A DNA stretch of 64,000 nucleotides from Salticus scenicus (Eukaryota; Arthropoda; Arachnida; Araneae; Salticidae): positions 246,782,731 through 246,846,730 of the forward strand of contig OZ005660.1 in the NCBI GenBank assembly GCA_963930645.1, read 5' to 3'. Of the stretch, positions 11,149 to 23,600 are shown piece by piece; the first letter of the stretch is position 1, and the number at the start of each line of letters is the position of its first letter. A program made the translations under genes and the position numbers. The notes under the pieces were generated by a model, which made no database searches, was not told where the DNA came from, and saw only the letters and a list, made by a program, of their open reading frames with translations.

Positions 11149-11156
11149 GTCAAGAC

Positions 11157-13272
11157 CATGCTCAGATGAACTATCACCTCACTTCTCCCGTCCGTTACTA
11201 GGTTACTGAAGAAGCAAAACACTATTTTTTCCCACGACCTTCCTGTTTGCATACTAAGAATTAGGTGAAAGATAAAAATGATCGTATAATGGTTTATTTT
11301 ATTGTGATATGCAGCAAACCTAGTGTTCTCATTTTTAAAAAAAATGGCAAGGTGGGTTTTTCGAAAAGGGCACATATTAATAGACGAAAGGTCACTTTCT
11401 TCACCACTTGTAAAATGGTTTATTAAATGTACAGGCCACAAAATAAATTAATAAATAAAAATGGAACACCCCATCTATCTAATCACCTAACTAACGAATA
11501 CCATTCTTTTTGGATATATGTCTATTTTAATTTATTATTTACATACATCAACATGCAATGATGTTAAAATTTCCATTTCCAACAAATACACAATTTTGAC
11601 TTTATAGATTCTACGAAAAATTTTACCTTTGGATACTAAATTTGAAGTTACTTGGTCAATAAGTTTAGTAATTATATTTATTGGGACTTTTGAGTTTTTA
11701 ATGTTAAATTCATTTTTCAATCTTAAATTGGGTCTTCTGGTGGCAATAGCTTATTAGTTGTAGCTCAAAATCTGCTTGACCAAAAGAGCTGAATTTTCAT
11801 AAAAGTATAAATAAAATAATTAGCAGCTGATTTGTGGTAAAATATTTGTAATTTACAATTCAAGACTTTTCAGTTAAATAATTTCAAATTACTTACTTTT
11901 TAAAAAAACTTTACTTAAAAATATTTCATTTGTAATCTACAAATATTTTAAAATTATTGCTAGCTTTAATGTACATATAGATATATTTTTTTTCCATAAA
12001 TTAATATGCTGTAATTTCGGCATCAATCCATAAAATCCCCAGCTTTTTCCAAAACCGATCCCCAAAATGTGAGATATTTTTACAATCGATTGCCAAAATA
12101 CGTAATTTTTTTCGTTGTTAATGAATAAAATCTCCTCGGTTTTTTAAGTTAAATTCCCAAATACTCAATAATTATTTCGCCGATAATAGAGAAAATTTGC
12201 GCTTTTTTCTCAAAGCTGAATACCAAAATATGCAATAATTTTGCTGCCAAATTCGGAAATACGGCATTATTCTTACCGCTAACTGTCAATTTTTTATAGT
12301 CACAATTCACATTTAGTCACAACTAATTTCCAAATTCTGCTATTATTTCGCTGCTAATTAATAAAATTCGCGTTTCACCGATAAAATTTACATTTAATCG
12401 TTTAAATAATATGCTGAAATAAGCCATTAAATCACTACAAAACAACATTATATTTTCGCGGTGGGTTGTCGAACTACATCGCTTTACGGCTTATTAACAA
12501 AATTAACCTTTATCATGGCTAATTTCTCAAATAAACGATTGTTTCTCCACTTTACTAAATAAAGATAGGCAACTATTTTTGCTGCTATGATCAGAGGCAG
12601 ATTTAAATTAGATTGCACCCTAGGCCTATTTGCCATGGCATTTTCATATGAAAAAAGTGGAGGGTGCATTTTAACTGGAAAAAAAAAAAAAAAAAAAGGC
12701 AGGGCGCACCACCTTCTGAAAAATGCATAACATGGACATTAGACAAAACATTAATATTTAAAAAATAAATAAAACTTGTTTTATAAAAGGGCATACTTAT
12801 ATAAAATTTTTTATGTATGCATATTGTAACGTTGTCAGTTCGAATTGCTAAATGTGCTGTTGGTGTTATAGAAACAAGTTTTAATTATAAGAGTTCCATT
12901 AATGCACACACTTAATATCACTGTAATTAATCACAAACTTTTAATTTTTATTTTGAAAGTCTTCATTATACATGTATAAAAAATGAATAAAAGAATAATT
13001 TCATTTTACAATAAAAAAAAAAAAAAAAGAAATATTTTCAATACCTAATCTTTTTTGTAAAATAAACTAATATATTTATATTTTATATTCATTGAATTAG
13101 CTATTAAAATCTCTTCAACGTTTCAATGTATTGCACGCTATGATTTCAGCTGCAGTCGCCTCTGCTCATTCTCACTATTATTTCAGATTCATTTGTTTAG
13201 ATATTGCCTTTGTTTCATATAGTTTTCACTTCTTATATTAGATATATGTATTCATTTCTTATGTTATATATA
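11157..13272. other. AT-rich non-coding region
   Basis: No protein, RNA or intact mobile element recognised. Around 12010-12400 there is a loose, decayed tandem pattern in which 'ccaaaatacgtaat', 'ccaaatactcaataatta' and 'ccaaaatatgcaataattttgctg' recur at irregular spacing. Poly-A runs lie near 12679 and 13010. The minus-strand frame at 11067-11441 overlaps a family D element and is not a gene. Confidence 0.5.
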
Positions 13273-13274
13273 TA

Positions 13275-14006
13275 CCGGGTGATCCAAAAGTCAGGACGAA
13301 CTTTAAAAATGAATAATTCGAAAACGAATCAAGATACAAAGATACGGTTTGCACCAAACGGGTGAGAAAGAATCCGGGTTTTGTGCAGCAATGAAAAAAA
13401 AATAGTTCGGTTCGCTACCAACAGATGGCGCTATAGTGTTTTATTTCACAAAAGGATGATTTACAAATGAAAAAAAAATGTTGCCAACTTACAAGTCAGC
13501 TTAATTACAGTTAATTAGTACTACTACAGTAACTGTTCAATGTCCATCATTCAGAAGTACAGCTGTGAGACGATTCACCGCATCTTTCACAGCATTTAGT
13601 AGCATTTCTTGCGTTATGGCAGACACATTTTGGCGGATGGCATATTTCAGTGCTGCTAGTGATGCCGGTTGGTCGCGGTACACTTTTGACTTCAAGAATC
13701 ACCACAGCAAAAAGTCACAGGGTGTCAGATCGGGAGATATTGGAGGCCATGCGTGATTAAAGTAGCGACTGAGAATGCGATATTTCAATGCATATAAGCT
13801 TCGACTACCATTACCTGCTGTAGTTGTTACTTTTTATATCGTTTGTTGCTTTGCAAAATCCTACATCAGAAATACGACAGCGCTATCTATTAGTCGCCAA
13901 CAGAACTATTTTTTTTTCCGTAGCCACGCAAAACACGGCTTCTTTTCCATCCGTTTGATGCAAACCGTATCTTTGTATCTTGATTCGTTTTCGAATTATT
14001 CATTTT
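13275..14006. mobile_element. Decayed mariner-type element with mirrored arms
   Basis: The left end is TA + CCGGGTGATCCAAAAGTC. Left-arm blocks ('cgaaaacgaatcaagatac', 'aaagatacggtttg', 'agatggcgctat') reappear inverted at 13872-14005 ('atagcgctatctattagtcgcc' region, 'caaaccgtatctttgtatc', 'gattcgttttcgaattatt'). The outer ~30 bp of the left end has no partner, so the right terminus is lost or replaced. The middle carries a relic transposase on the minus strand. Confidence 0.72.
13562..13760 (-). pseudogene. Transposase C-terminal relic (IS630/Tc1/mariner superfamily)
   Basis: Read on the minus strand from about 13760, it gives H-A-W-P-P-I-S-P-D-L-T-P-C-D-F-L-L-W, a stop, then F-L-K-S-K-V-Y and a helical tail. 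'W-P-P-x-S-P-D-L-T-P-x-D-F-x-L-W-G' is the hallmark around the third catalytic acid in mariner-like DDE transposases of arthropods. Here the glycine after L-L-W is TGA (GGA expected), so the frame is broken. Only ~65 codons of a ~340-residue enzyme remain and the first two catalytic residues are missing. Confidence 0.78.
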
Positions 14007-14102
14007 GTGCAAAATTCATTAGTGTGCAAAACTTTAATATGACTAGTGCATTTTTTTTTTTTTTGAGAAATCGCGTCTACCGCTTTTCAGAAGGCTCTAC
14101 GG

Positions 14103-14222
14103 AACCCTAACAACACACTTGTCCACAATACATCCTGAAGATGTCCACAGGATGTCCCTAGACGGCCTTTTTATCCACAGGACATCCTGCAAATGCCATT
14201 TAAAGTAGATGTGCTGTTAATG
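14103..14222. repeat. Small TA-type palindromic element, family E (diverged)
   Basis: Begins 'ccctaacaacacacttgtccac' and ends 'gtagatgtgctgttaatg', with 'acatcctgaagatgtcc' and 'ggacatcctgcaaatg' inside. It matches the better-preserved copy at 47374-47480 and the internal part of family D elements. Confidence 0.6.
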
Positions 14223-15284
14223 CCACCGGTTGAAATTTTCATTAATTTTAAACAACAACAATATTTTTTATTTATTTATTATATTGTTATACATTTAATT
14301 TTTTATTAAAAAAATAAATAAATAAATAAAACGCAGAGAAAATTAGCTTTCTTTAGCCTTTGAAACCCATTTAACGCTTAACAAAAAAAAATATAAAATA
14401 TAATAAATACTATCATTATCATATTTGTATAACTCTTTTTTTTTTTTTAACTCTATCATTCTGTAATTTCAGACAATGAGTGTTACTAATCTCCTGCATG
14501 GGAAGCGTCATTTGCATTATTAATGATGATTTGTCTTCTTAGATGGCGAAACTTTCGTTCTTTGGAAGCAAACGCCACTTTCGCAGATGATTTTAGCTAT
14601 CTCGGATGATAAAGATATTAAAGCAGAATATTTTTTTTTTATGTTTTTTTTCTTTTTCCCTCCTTGAAATGGAATCGTTTCTCTGTACAGCTGTGCTTGA
14701 GATAATGCAGTTATGTAAGGTATCACGTAGAAAAAGTGATAATACACTCGTTATTGGTATAGGAAGAATTTGAACAAATTTGCTTGAGTGGTTTATGCAA
14801 GTTATTATTATTATTATTATTATCATTATTGCTGTTGTGTTAGTTGTTATAAGTTATACAAAAATCTATAAAAATATTCTGTTTCTCTGAATATACGTAA
14901 GTATGTATAACTAAAATTCTGGTGTGGAAGGAACACACTACTTTCATTACCCATTATCACACGTATTATATACATTGTTTGGAGATCTTGTGATTAGAAA
15001 AGAAAATGAAGTAGAAAAAACGAAGTAGAAAATTAAATATTTGCGGTAAGAGAAAATTAATAAGCGTGTAAAGACACATAAAACGAAGTTTACATAGCGA
15101 GTTAAAAAAAAAAAAAAAGGGGGGGGGGGAAATGGTAGAGTTATTTCTTGAAACATCAATTTCCGTGGTCTAAAACTGACCTATCTAAGCAGGATGACAG
15201 TTTATTTTCCTATAATAACCACGTAATAAATGAGAATGGATATTTAAAAGAGATTTATGTTAGAATTTTCCAGAAATTCGTTAG
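14223..15284. other. AT-rich non-coding region
   Basis: Low-complexity DNA with a (TTA)n microsatellite at about 14804-14823 and a poly-A/poly-G run at 15105-15130. No gene recognised. Confidence 0.5.
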
Positions 15285-15879
15285 AGCCGTTTTGGGATAC
15301 CAACTTTTATCAAACTTGGCATACTCAGTTATTGACCATGAAAACAAGAATTACATACAAAAGGATATTTAATAAGAAGTTAATATGACGAGTTTGAAAA
15401 GCAAAAATTCCGTACAGCCGTTTTTAAAGGAATTCATCACTTGCAAGACCTGAAATTGAGCCATTTGTACAGGACGCGTAACAATTTTCTTGTGCTAACC
15501 AACTATATCATTCAAAAGCACATCTCATAGAGTGGTTATATAGCAACTTTAAAGGAAACCTTTAGAACCGTTTTTAAGATGTGTACTGACGGTCCCACTT
15601 GCGATTTTGTAATTTTGGCGAAAATTTGGAAAATTAATCTGTACACCAGACCTGTCTCAATTCTGAAGATTCGACACTCTATCTTTATTAGTTTCGGAGA
15701 TATGATAGCCAGAATGTTTCCTACATACATAACACACATACACACGTATATACACACGCACTGAACAACTGCCAAATACTAAACTTTGGAGTCAGGAGAC
15801 CTCAGAACGTGACAATCAGGTGAAAACTCGATGTGGAATTTTTGGACCGCATGCAATACTTCCATTACCTATGGTAGTC
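15285..15879 (-). repeat. Dispersed repeat, family A, copy 3 (inverted)
   Basis: Read on the minus strand it begins ctaccataggtaatggaagt and follows copy 1: CA/TG-rich patch, 'gacaggtctggtgtacag', 'gggaccgt', then 'aaaacggctctaa' and the 'gttcaatttcaggtc' block. This copy shows the family is at least ~590 bp long. Confidence 0.7.
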
Positions 15880-16870
15880 GGGCAATGACAGTAAAAATTG
15901 CAATAGGTCAAAGTTATAAATCTTAATTATTAATGTAAATAATTATTCACCCACAAATATATATTAGGAGAAATATTTTTATTATTTGACTTGATTTTAC
16001 ATTCATCGAACATAAAAAAAAAAAAGAAAAGAAAAGAAAAAAAGAAAGAAAATGAAAAATGAAAAGTAAAAATGAAATAGATTTTATAATTGTACAAATT
16101 CTTTAAAATAAATGTCGTGAGAAAAGATTTTATAGTTAAAAGAAAAACAAAATTAGAAATTCAGCCGAGTGATATATCGATTTGTGTTGAAAATTCAAGA
16201 TTTTGAACAAAAGCCAAAAGACAACCTTTTAAAAATTTTGATCAATGCCAAAAAATGAAAAATGGGAAAAATACCGGAATGAAAAGTAGAAATTAGATTT
16301 TAATTATACTAGTAATTAATTATACTAGTAAACAATTTATTTTTAGTAGAGTTGCACGAAATATTCTGTTAGTTTTCGGTATTCTCCCTATTCGTCATAT
16401 GACACCGAATATTTGATTCGGCCGAATACCTTGATATTTAAAATAGTGGTAATCGAATAGTGAAGATAAATTATATAATTAAATTAAAATATTGATATAG
16501 GCAAAAATATTTTTTATTATCTAAAATTAATATTGATTTGAATTTTTTTTTTTTTTTATATATACAAAAAATTCATCAGTAATGTTATGAATAATATATT
16601 TAAATTAGTAAAATTATATTTAAAAAACAATTTATGAATTTATATTTAAATAATCATTTCTATGTTTTGAAATATTATATTTTATTTATACTTTATTTTA
16701 TCATAATTCAAATAATAATAATAATAAAAAAATCCCATATAAAACTTGTTTAGAGTTTTTTTTTTTTTGTTAAGACTCAAAACGGAATTATATATATATA
16801 TATATATATATATAAGAGAGAAACAGAGAAAGAAAGAAAAGAAAACGAAACACTTTTGACTTTTCAAATA
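15880..16870. other. AT-rich non-coding region
   Basis: Low-complexity sequence with an A/G-rich run at about 16010-16070 and an (AT)n microsatellite at 16785-16815. A mirrored 'gaatatt...aatattc' patch near 16365-16435 may be an old element end. No gene recognised. Confidence 0.5.
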
Positions 16871-18425
16871 TACACTCCTTCTCATAATTATAAGGACACC
16901 CGTTTATCTATATTAACTAAACACTGAACACTACTATTTAAACAAATATATTTTAAATTAATTTGAATTTCATTAATAGACTATATTTAAAAAGTTTTAT
17001 CATTTTTCTATCTTAAAAAACTTTAAATATGGTAAAAAGATGATTTTTCAGGTGTTCACAATTAAAAGGACAGCTCGAATTTCAGTAATTTCTTTCAGTT
17101 ATTCTTTAAATTAATATTTTATGGGATCTCTTTTTAGGGTTAAACAGTCAGACATTCTCTCTGGTATATATATATATATGCATTTGTTTTTGATATTCAG
17201 TTTCAATACCATTTCATATAGCATATATGATATTCTTAATACAATTAAACTATTTAAAATTGCTTTTCACTTGCATGCACTTTTCTAATATCATAAGTTA
17301 AAGTTTTTTCAACTTTTAGGCCATGGGAAAGGCAATAATACAAAAGTTTCTCTCTTCAAACTATTTCCTATTGCTCTAAAAGTAGAGCAAAAATGTAAGT
17401 CTTGTTGAAAAATATATTATTACCCCCCAAAATCTAACAAAAATCTGATAATTCCACGTTTAAAATTTGCGGATATTCTCTTGATGTTCATAATAATAGA
17501 AAAAATTACTAAATCCATTCTGCCTTCAGTAGAAGGAGTTCCCCAGAGCACCATAGATCCACCTTCAAAATGCCCGATTCATATCTGCCTTTAAAAAATC
17601 TGCTCTGTCTTTCGCTATCTTCAGATCATGCCAGTAACTGTTAAAACCATTTGGTTAATCAAGAATAAATTGTTTTTCATCCGAAAATGCATTATTTTAC
17701 CATTTAATATTGTCTTTATCCAACTTTAACACAGACGTTCTTTCCCCCATTAAATTCTGATTGATTATTACAGGTTTTTTAGTAATTTTAACATATTATT
17801 AATTATTTTAAACATGCATAAATGTGGATCCTAACCTTTCGTTAGAAATTACGAACAAATTCAGCAGCAGTCATTATGAGTAGAACAGTAAGAGGAATTA
17901 TGAGTCTTCGATCTCTGTAAAACAACTCTGATTATCGTACCAGCAGTTCAACGTTTGATCACATTTCCATCAGCAATTTTAGATCTTCGAATTTCATTAG
18001 AAATTCGGCGGATTGAAATTATCCTTCCACTTAAAAAACACATTTATCATACTTCACTACTTGAATGTTCTTTTTTTCGAGGAATTATCAGTAATGTCCG
18101 TCCAAGAAAAATTGAAGGCTTATATATGAATTAATCTAGCCCAGTAGTTAACAAATTCGCATGTCGACTGTAATTTATCTGCTAGTAAGTTAAATAAAAC
18201 GAAAAAATTTGGATTGTTCCTATAATTATGAACATCTAAAAACATGGAGAAAAACACATTTTGCATTATTTTTTATTAATTTTGTTTTATATTAAAAAAT
18301 TATAACAGTTTTGGTTTTTAGAATACTAGGTATGTTAAGTGCACTTAGTATAATCTTGTTTACAATTATTTTTACGTTAGTTATTTCAAAATATAAAGTG
18401 TCCTTATAAATATGAGAAGGAGTGT
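16871..18425. mobile_element. Decayed Tc1/mariner element
   Basis: A 1.55-kb unit with inverted ends: TACACTCCTTCTCATAATTA at the left (continuing 'taaggaca') and, at the right, 'tgtccttataaatatgagaaggagtgta'. The ends include a TA, the expected target site. The length is normal for a full Tc1-like element. The interior carries a minus-strand transposase relic. Confidence 0.85.
17480..17780 (-). pseudogene. Tc1-like transposase relic
   Basis: Read on the minus strand, the sequence near 17575-17510 gives G-G-S-M-V-L-W-G-T-P-S-T-E-G-R-M-D, which lines up with the G-G-x-x-M-V-W-G-x-F-S-x-x-G segment that precedes the second catalytic Asp in Tc1/Tc3 transposases. Stops and frameshifts occur on both sides, and the region between 17600 and 17780 matches only loosely. 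Not functional. Confidence 0.6.
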
Positions 18426-18530
18426 ATATTGCACTTATAAGCATTTGAGTCTGTGAGCTTTCTGTTATATCTAATAAATGATTTTGTTTAATTTTATTAT
18501 TATTTTTTTCACTCTGTGGAGAGTACAACA

Positions 18531-18562
<32 letters not shown>

Positions 18563-18765
18563 CACACATAGTTGCATGTAAATAATATTATTTTTTAAAA
18601 ATTCAAAATTGGAAATATTTAAATTTATTCTTATTTAACGTATTTCGCCTTTTCTTCTTTCTTGTACTTAGATTTCTTAGTACTTAGATTTAGTGAATAC
18701 AATTTTATGTATGGAAACAGAAATATATCACTGAAGTTAAATCTCGTCTGAGTTTCTTATAATAG

Positions 18766-18974
18766 CATACCTGCCAACAATCTTATTATGAATCGTAACA
18801 TTTTTAGTACCTGCCTTTTTTTTTCCCACACCAGTCTTATTTTAGAGAATATTTATTCTAATGTAACTACATTTGGAGAAATGTGCTCTAAAAATAAAGT
18901 GGTGTGGAAAAAGAGGCGTGTTTTAAAGGGGCGTAACAATGTTACGGTTAATGATAAGACGGTTGGCAAGTATG
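18766..18974. mobile_element. Hairpin MITE, family C, copy 2
   Basis: Ends CATACCTGCCAACAATC and GGTTGGCAAGTATG, with the same internal blocks as 8597-8798 ('cccacaccagt' mirrored by 'agtggtgtgg'). No convincing target duplication remains. Confidence 0.75.
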
Positions 18975-20160
18975 TGATTTGGAAGCAATAAAAGTTTTTC
19001 ACGTTCTCCCCTTACAATTGTTTTTTACAATAAAACAAATTTCACCCTTTGAGGGGCAAGGGAGTTTAGCTCATTTATTATGGAATGATACCAGAATTTG
19101 CTATTAAAATTAAAAGGTATAAATAACTTTTCTTTCTGCTGTTTTAACACCTTCGTTGCGATGAACGAGATTTCTAGTCTTCCAAAATTGTTCGCTGTGC
19201 ACTAGGGACGAGGCATTACGTCCTCTATTAAACGTTTACCTGAATGATTTCGCGTATACATTGACTCATTTACTAAATGAATTTATAATAAAATACCTAA
19301 TCTATTATCTTTATTAGTTAAGTTACTGGTTTACTAGAATAAACGCGTATCACTGCCGCAATGAATGTGTTAAAAGTTAAATTGTGTTGAAGAATTTCGA
19401 TAGGAATTTTAGCAGTTGTGACTTAGTAATTTCGTCTTCGAGGCGACAGCGTTGTACGTTGAGAGGTTAACAATCTTTCTGAAGGTTCACTAAATATTTA
19501 CTTTTTCCTCATAATAAAGTAATGATGTGCAATATATCATATTAAATAGATTTATTACGTATTAATAAAACGGGCGTTTTCTGACTACTAATCTAGAAAT
19601 ATATTTATGTTTCTTAATAAATAATATTAGTGGTTGGAGTCATTTTAAATTATGTAATTAGTGGTCCGTGGAAATTTAACCCTTTAAGCGTTACGCCTGT
19701 CTTTTTCTACCATGCATGGTCAAAATAAAAGTCTGGTGTGGCTAAATTCTGAAATATATGTTTCTTCGAGAAAATAAGATTAATGAATATCTTTTGTATA
19801 TAATATTAATTTCTCATATTTGTTCTGTGCATAGTGTTAATTTTATGAATCATTGAACAAATATACCGAAAAACGGCTAATACTGAAAGGTTAAATTGTA
19901 AATTTAATGTCGAAAAAATTCATTGTCCAAGGTATTAGCATTCCTAGTTACATTTTACATCGCGTATCGTTATCAGCATATTACCCGTGTCAAAAAAAAA
20001 ACTTTAATTTTGTTAATGCTCACTTTCGATATGTAACATACAGAGTAAGTTGTTACCCTATTTTTCGACACAAAAACTTCCTAATGGGAATATAAACAAA
20101 GAAACATTATTCATATTAAATGTCAACGGTAAATATTATAAAATAAACGAGGATTTTAAC
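18975..20160. other. AT-rich non-coding region
   Basis: No protein, RNA gene or repeat recognised. Confidence 0.5.
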
Positions 20161-20560
20161 ACGCAGCAATCACTCTAATGGACGATATCTGTTTGGATTT
20201 TTTTATTATTTAAACTTAACTTTACAAAAGATGAGATAATACTTAGTAAATAAGAGCTCAAAATGTTCATACGCAGTTATATAAAAGTTAAACTCATTCG
20301 AAACAAATTTGTTGTAAATAAAAGGAAAAAATATATATATATACATACGTAAACTTTCTTCTACACGCAACAAACTTGTATGGATTTTTTTTTTATTATT
20401 TACAAAAGGTGATATGTTACTTAGTACATAAGCGCTCAAAAAAAGTTCATACGCAGTTAGATAAAAGTTAAAAACTCATTTGAAACAAATTTGTTGTAAA
20501 TGAAACGAAAAAAAAAAAAAAAAAAAAAAAAAAACTTTGTTCTACACGCAACAATCCTTA
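20161..20560 (+). repeat. Local tandem duplication, ~180-190-bp unit, two copies
   Basis: The blocks 'tatggattttttt...ttattattta', 'gttcatacgcagtta', 'ataaaagttaa', 'caaatttgttgtaaat' and 'ctacacgcaaca' occur in the same order in 20190-20370 and 20380-20556. The copies differ by indels in A/T runs. Confidence 0.75.
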
Positions 20561-21244
20561 ATAAACACGAAGTATTTTCCTTTAACTCGCTATTTACGAT
20601 CGGTTCTTTAAACTATCATTAAATTTAAAAGCGCATAAAATCGAATTGAGGGACGAAACGTCATAAATTAGAATAGATCGTTTCAACCTCATGACATGGC
20701 ACATATAAAAATGATTCATTCAGTTAAAAAATATTGTGAAAAATTTGAATCATTTCTTTTCGCACCCTGATCATTTAAATTGGTGAATAATGATAAACAT
20801 ATTAAACGTTGAAACTTGCATTATGGGAAATCTTTGACGACAATTACTCTCTATCACGGTTTCACTCTGCGTGAATGTTTGCAATTTAGTTGGCAAAAAA
20901 ATTGCATATATGTGTAACTTGATGCTAAGTATTTATTATAGCTATACTTTATAACGCTATGTTAATGAACTTACATTGTAAATGCATGTTTCCCTACTGT
21001 GAAAATTTAAAACTGCTCTGGAATACATTCCTCCAAAGTAAGATTACAGTAATAATTGCACAGTAATAATTGCTGAATTATGCAAATATATGAAAAGATT
21101 AATGGGTTGGAATTTGTGAACTTTTTTTTATAACTGAATAATATTTTATGTGTTATGTTATACTGTTATTAATTAGTTATTAATTTATTCACTATCACTA
21201 ATTATTCAATTTTATTCATTCACTGTTTAGTGGGAATTTGTAAA
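20561..21244. other. Region upstream of the IR-like gene
   Basis: AT-rich. A possible splice acceptor 'cattcactgtttag' ends at 21230, 15 nt before the first ATG of the receptor frame, so an upstream exon is possible. No clear core promoter was identified. Confidence 0.35.
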
Positions 21245-22540
21245 ATGGTAAAACTAGGATTCATAGCTCTAAAGAGGGATGTGTCCTCGTTAAATTACGA
21301 CCTGTTGATGGATTATTACATACTGAATAAACAGAATTGCGATGGTCAAGTAGCAAACACTCTCGTAGAATACCTTGCGGCCCATTCAAAAACGTTCCGT
21401 ATGCAGCGCATAGCTTTCTATTGAGAAACAAATGAGATTTCTCCGAATGGCTCATTTTTCGGATCCGTCGGACTCGTAAACAAATCAGTTGTTGACATTG
21501 CAGTTCAAGCACATAGAATGGGCGAAACATATTCAAAATATGTGGATTTTTCTCACCCTTTCAGACTTTATTCTCTTACATTCAGTACTGACAAACCGGA
21601 ATACGAACCCCTGATGTTCGGCATCCTTCAAACCTTCTCCTTGTCACTTTGGGTCGCTATCCTATTGGCTTTCATTATGATATCCATGGTATATTACGTC
21701 ACTCTAAGATGGAAATACTCTTTAGATAAAATTCTGTTTCAGGTCCTCGCAGCCCTCGTAAGACAGGGTTTTGTTTCCAGACCTTCGTTGATGGGAGAAA
21801 ATTTGTTCGTCTACTCGTGAGTGATGGGGGCAATGTTCCTGTGCCTGGCAGACGACTCCGTATTTTTGTCGTTCCTCGCCATTCCTCCCATCACACCCAT
21901 TGAAAACGTGGCGCAGTTGGCTACAGCTGTCGAAAAAGGAGAATATTATTGCATAACCACACCGCGGTCAGATATTTATTCTCAACTCTTAACTTCTAAT
22001 AAAAAAGATATACAAATAATCGCAGCTGATGTTGAAAGGAATATATTAAAATATGAAAATTATTTTCACGATTTTGTTACTGGAAAGGAGAAAAAAGAAA
22101 AGATTGCTTTAGTGTCGACTGTCAACACTGCTAACTTCTTATCGAGGGAGAAATTTGTTTCGGAAGACCGCTTCCTAGAAGCTATGGCTGCCATAATGAT
22201 TCGAAAAGATTTCTGCTGCAGAGAGGTGATCGACACTTTCGTACACAGACTGATGGCTTCAGGTCTCTATTTCAAGTATTATAATGATGGTACATTTCTG
22301 TACCATATGCCACGTGCACTTAATCAGCAGGAGAAAAACACTAGCAAAAGGAAACTGAATCTCACCGATGTCGCTCCTGCATTCATTATCATGTTTGCTG
22401 GTTATTTTCTATCTTTTGCGGTTTTTATTGCTGAAATTGTGACGAATCGTTGGAAAAACAGACTTCAAAGGAGAAATGTAGCCAAAAAGATGATTCTGTA
22501 TAATTATACCTCAACTGGATTTTCTCGGTTTTTTCAATAG
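21245..22540 (+). pseudogene. Ionotropic receptor (IR)-like gene with two in-frame TGA codons
   Basis: One continuous frame of 432 codons, ATG at 21245 and stop at 22538-22540, contains TGA at codon 60 (21422-21424) and codon 192 (21818-21820). Otherwise it reads as a divergent ionotropic glutamate receptor of the arthropod IR type. There is a lobe-1 segment ending in S-P-N-G-S...Y-V-D-F-S-H-P-F, then M1 (about residues 130-153), a pore region with L-A-A-L-V-R-Q-G (about 165-175), M3 (about 187-212), a lobe-2 region, and M4 (about 378-400) ending F-I-A-E-I-V. There is no large N-terminal domain, as is common in IRs. IRs are chemosensory or thermo/hygrosensory cation channels of sensory neurons. 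The codon-192 TGA sits where W precedes M3 in relatives. No frameshifts were found. AATAAA follows at 22637. Calling it a pseudogene is the cautious choice; readthrough is possible. Confidence 0.75.
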
Positions 22541-23185
22541 TGCATCTCTTTATAATTTGCCTGCTAAAATAAGTGGATTCTGTTCACAATCCTATTTCTC
22601 ACAGGATGATCCAGGGTTCTCCTAAAATGCTTTCACAATAAATGTGTATAAATGTTTTTCTGCATTTACAGTTTATTGTCATCACTTTAAAATTCTATTC
22701 GTTAGAATGATGATAATAATGTTTGATTTTTTTCAGGCAATCGGTAATATAAGCAAGGCTTGGCAAAACTCTAATATTCTAATCTCAAGAGAAAAAAATG
22801 AAACTAAAATCGGAAAAAGAAAACTGAACATGATTATCAGCAAACAGAAAAACTGTTGGTATACAGGATGTCAGAACAACAAAATGTAGTATATAAACAA
22901 TTACAGTTTACTAGCAAAACTTCATACTAGGACTAAGTCTTGGAAGTTAAAATATTTCATAATGAAATTTGAACATTTTTTCAGAAAAAAGTGATATATT
23001 TGCTTCGAGAATTGTCAACAAATGACGTATATTGGACTAAACTAACTAGTTGATGAACTTGGAAGGACTTAATTTTATTGTTTTTCACTTTCCGAACATA
23101 CACATATAAGTGGATCTTATCAAAATTTCAACATAGAGATTTTGGTTTTTCTACAAGTTTTCATACTATGATTAATAAAACGAAA
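22541..23185. other. Downstream of the IR-like gene
   Basis: AT-rich; AATAAA at 22637-22642, 97 nt past the stop codon, is a plausible poly(A) signal. Short open frames at 22644-22889 have no recognisable content. Confidence 0.35.
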
Positions 23186-23600
23186 AAAGGAAAAAAAACT
23201 TTCTATAAATTTTCACTATTTCTTGTTAGTTTTTTTTTTCCTCTTTATCTATTATCGAAAATTTTACGAAAAAATAAGAAGATTAAACTTTCCATAAATT
23301 ACCACTATGTCTGGAAAGTTTCTTCCTCTTTAGCTATAGTCGAAATTTCTATGATTAATCAAGACGATTAAATTTTCCCTTAATTACCACTGTGTATGGA
23401 AAGCTTTTTCCTCTTTATCTAATTTCTAAAGTTCTATGATTAAATAGGATGATTAAACTTTCGATAAATTACTACGTCTGGAAAGATTTTTCCTATTTAA
23501 CTTTTGCCGAAAATTTTATGAGTAAACAAGACGATTAAACTTTCCACAAATTACCACTATTTCTCGAGAGTTTATTCTCTTTATCTATTGTCAAAAATTC
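23186..23600 (+). repeat. Decayed tandem repeat, ~90-100-bp unit, about four to five copies
   Basis: The pattern 'gattaaactttccataaatt accac(t)atgt-tggaaagtttcttcctctttatctat...cgaaaattttatgattaa' recurs from about 23190 to 23600 with 70-85% similarity by eye. Lies downstream of the IR-like gene. Confidence 0.75.

Noticed and set aside
11067..11441. 124-codon minus frame
   Set aside because: Overlaps the end of a family D transposable element and has no recognisable content.
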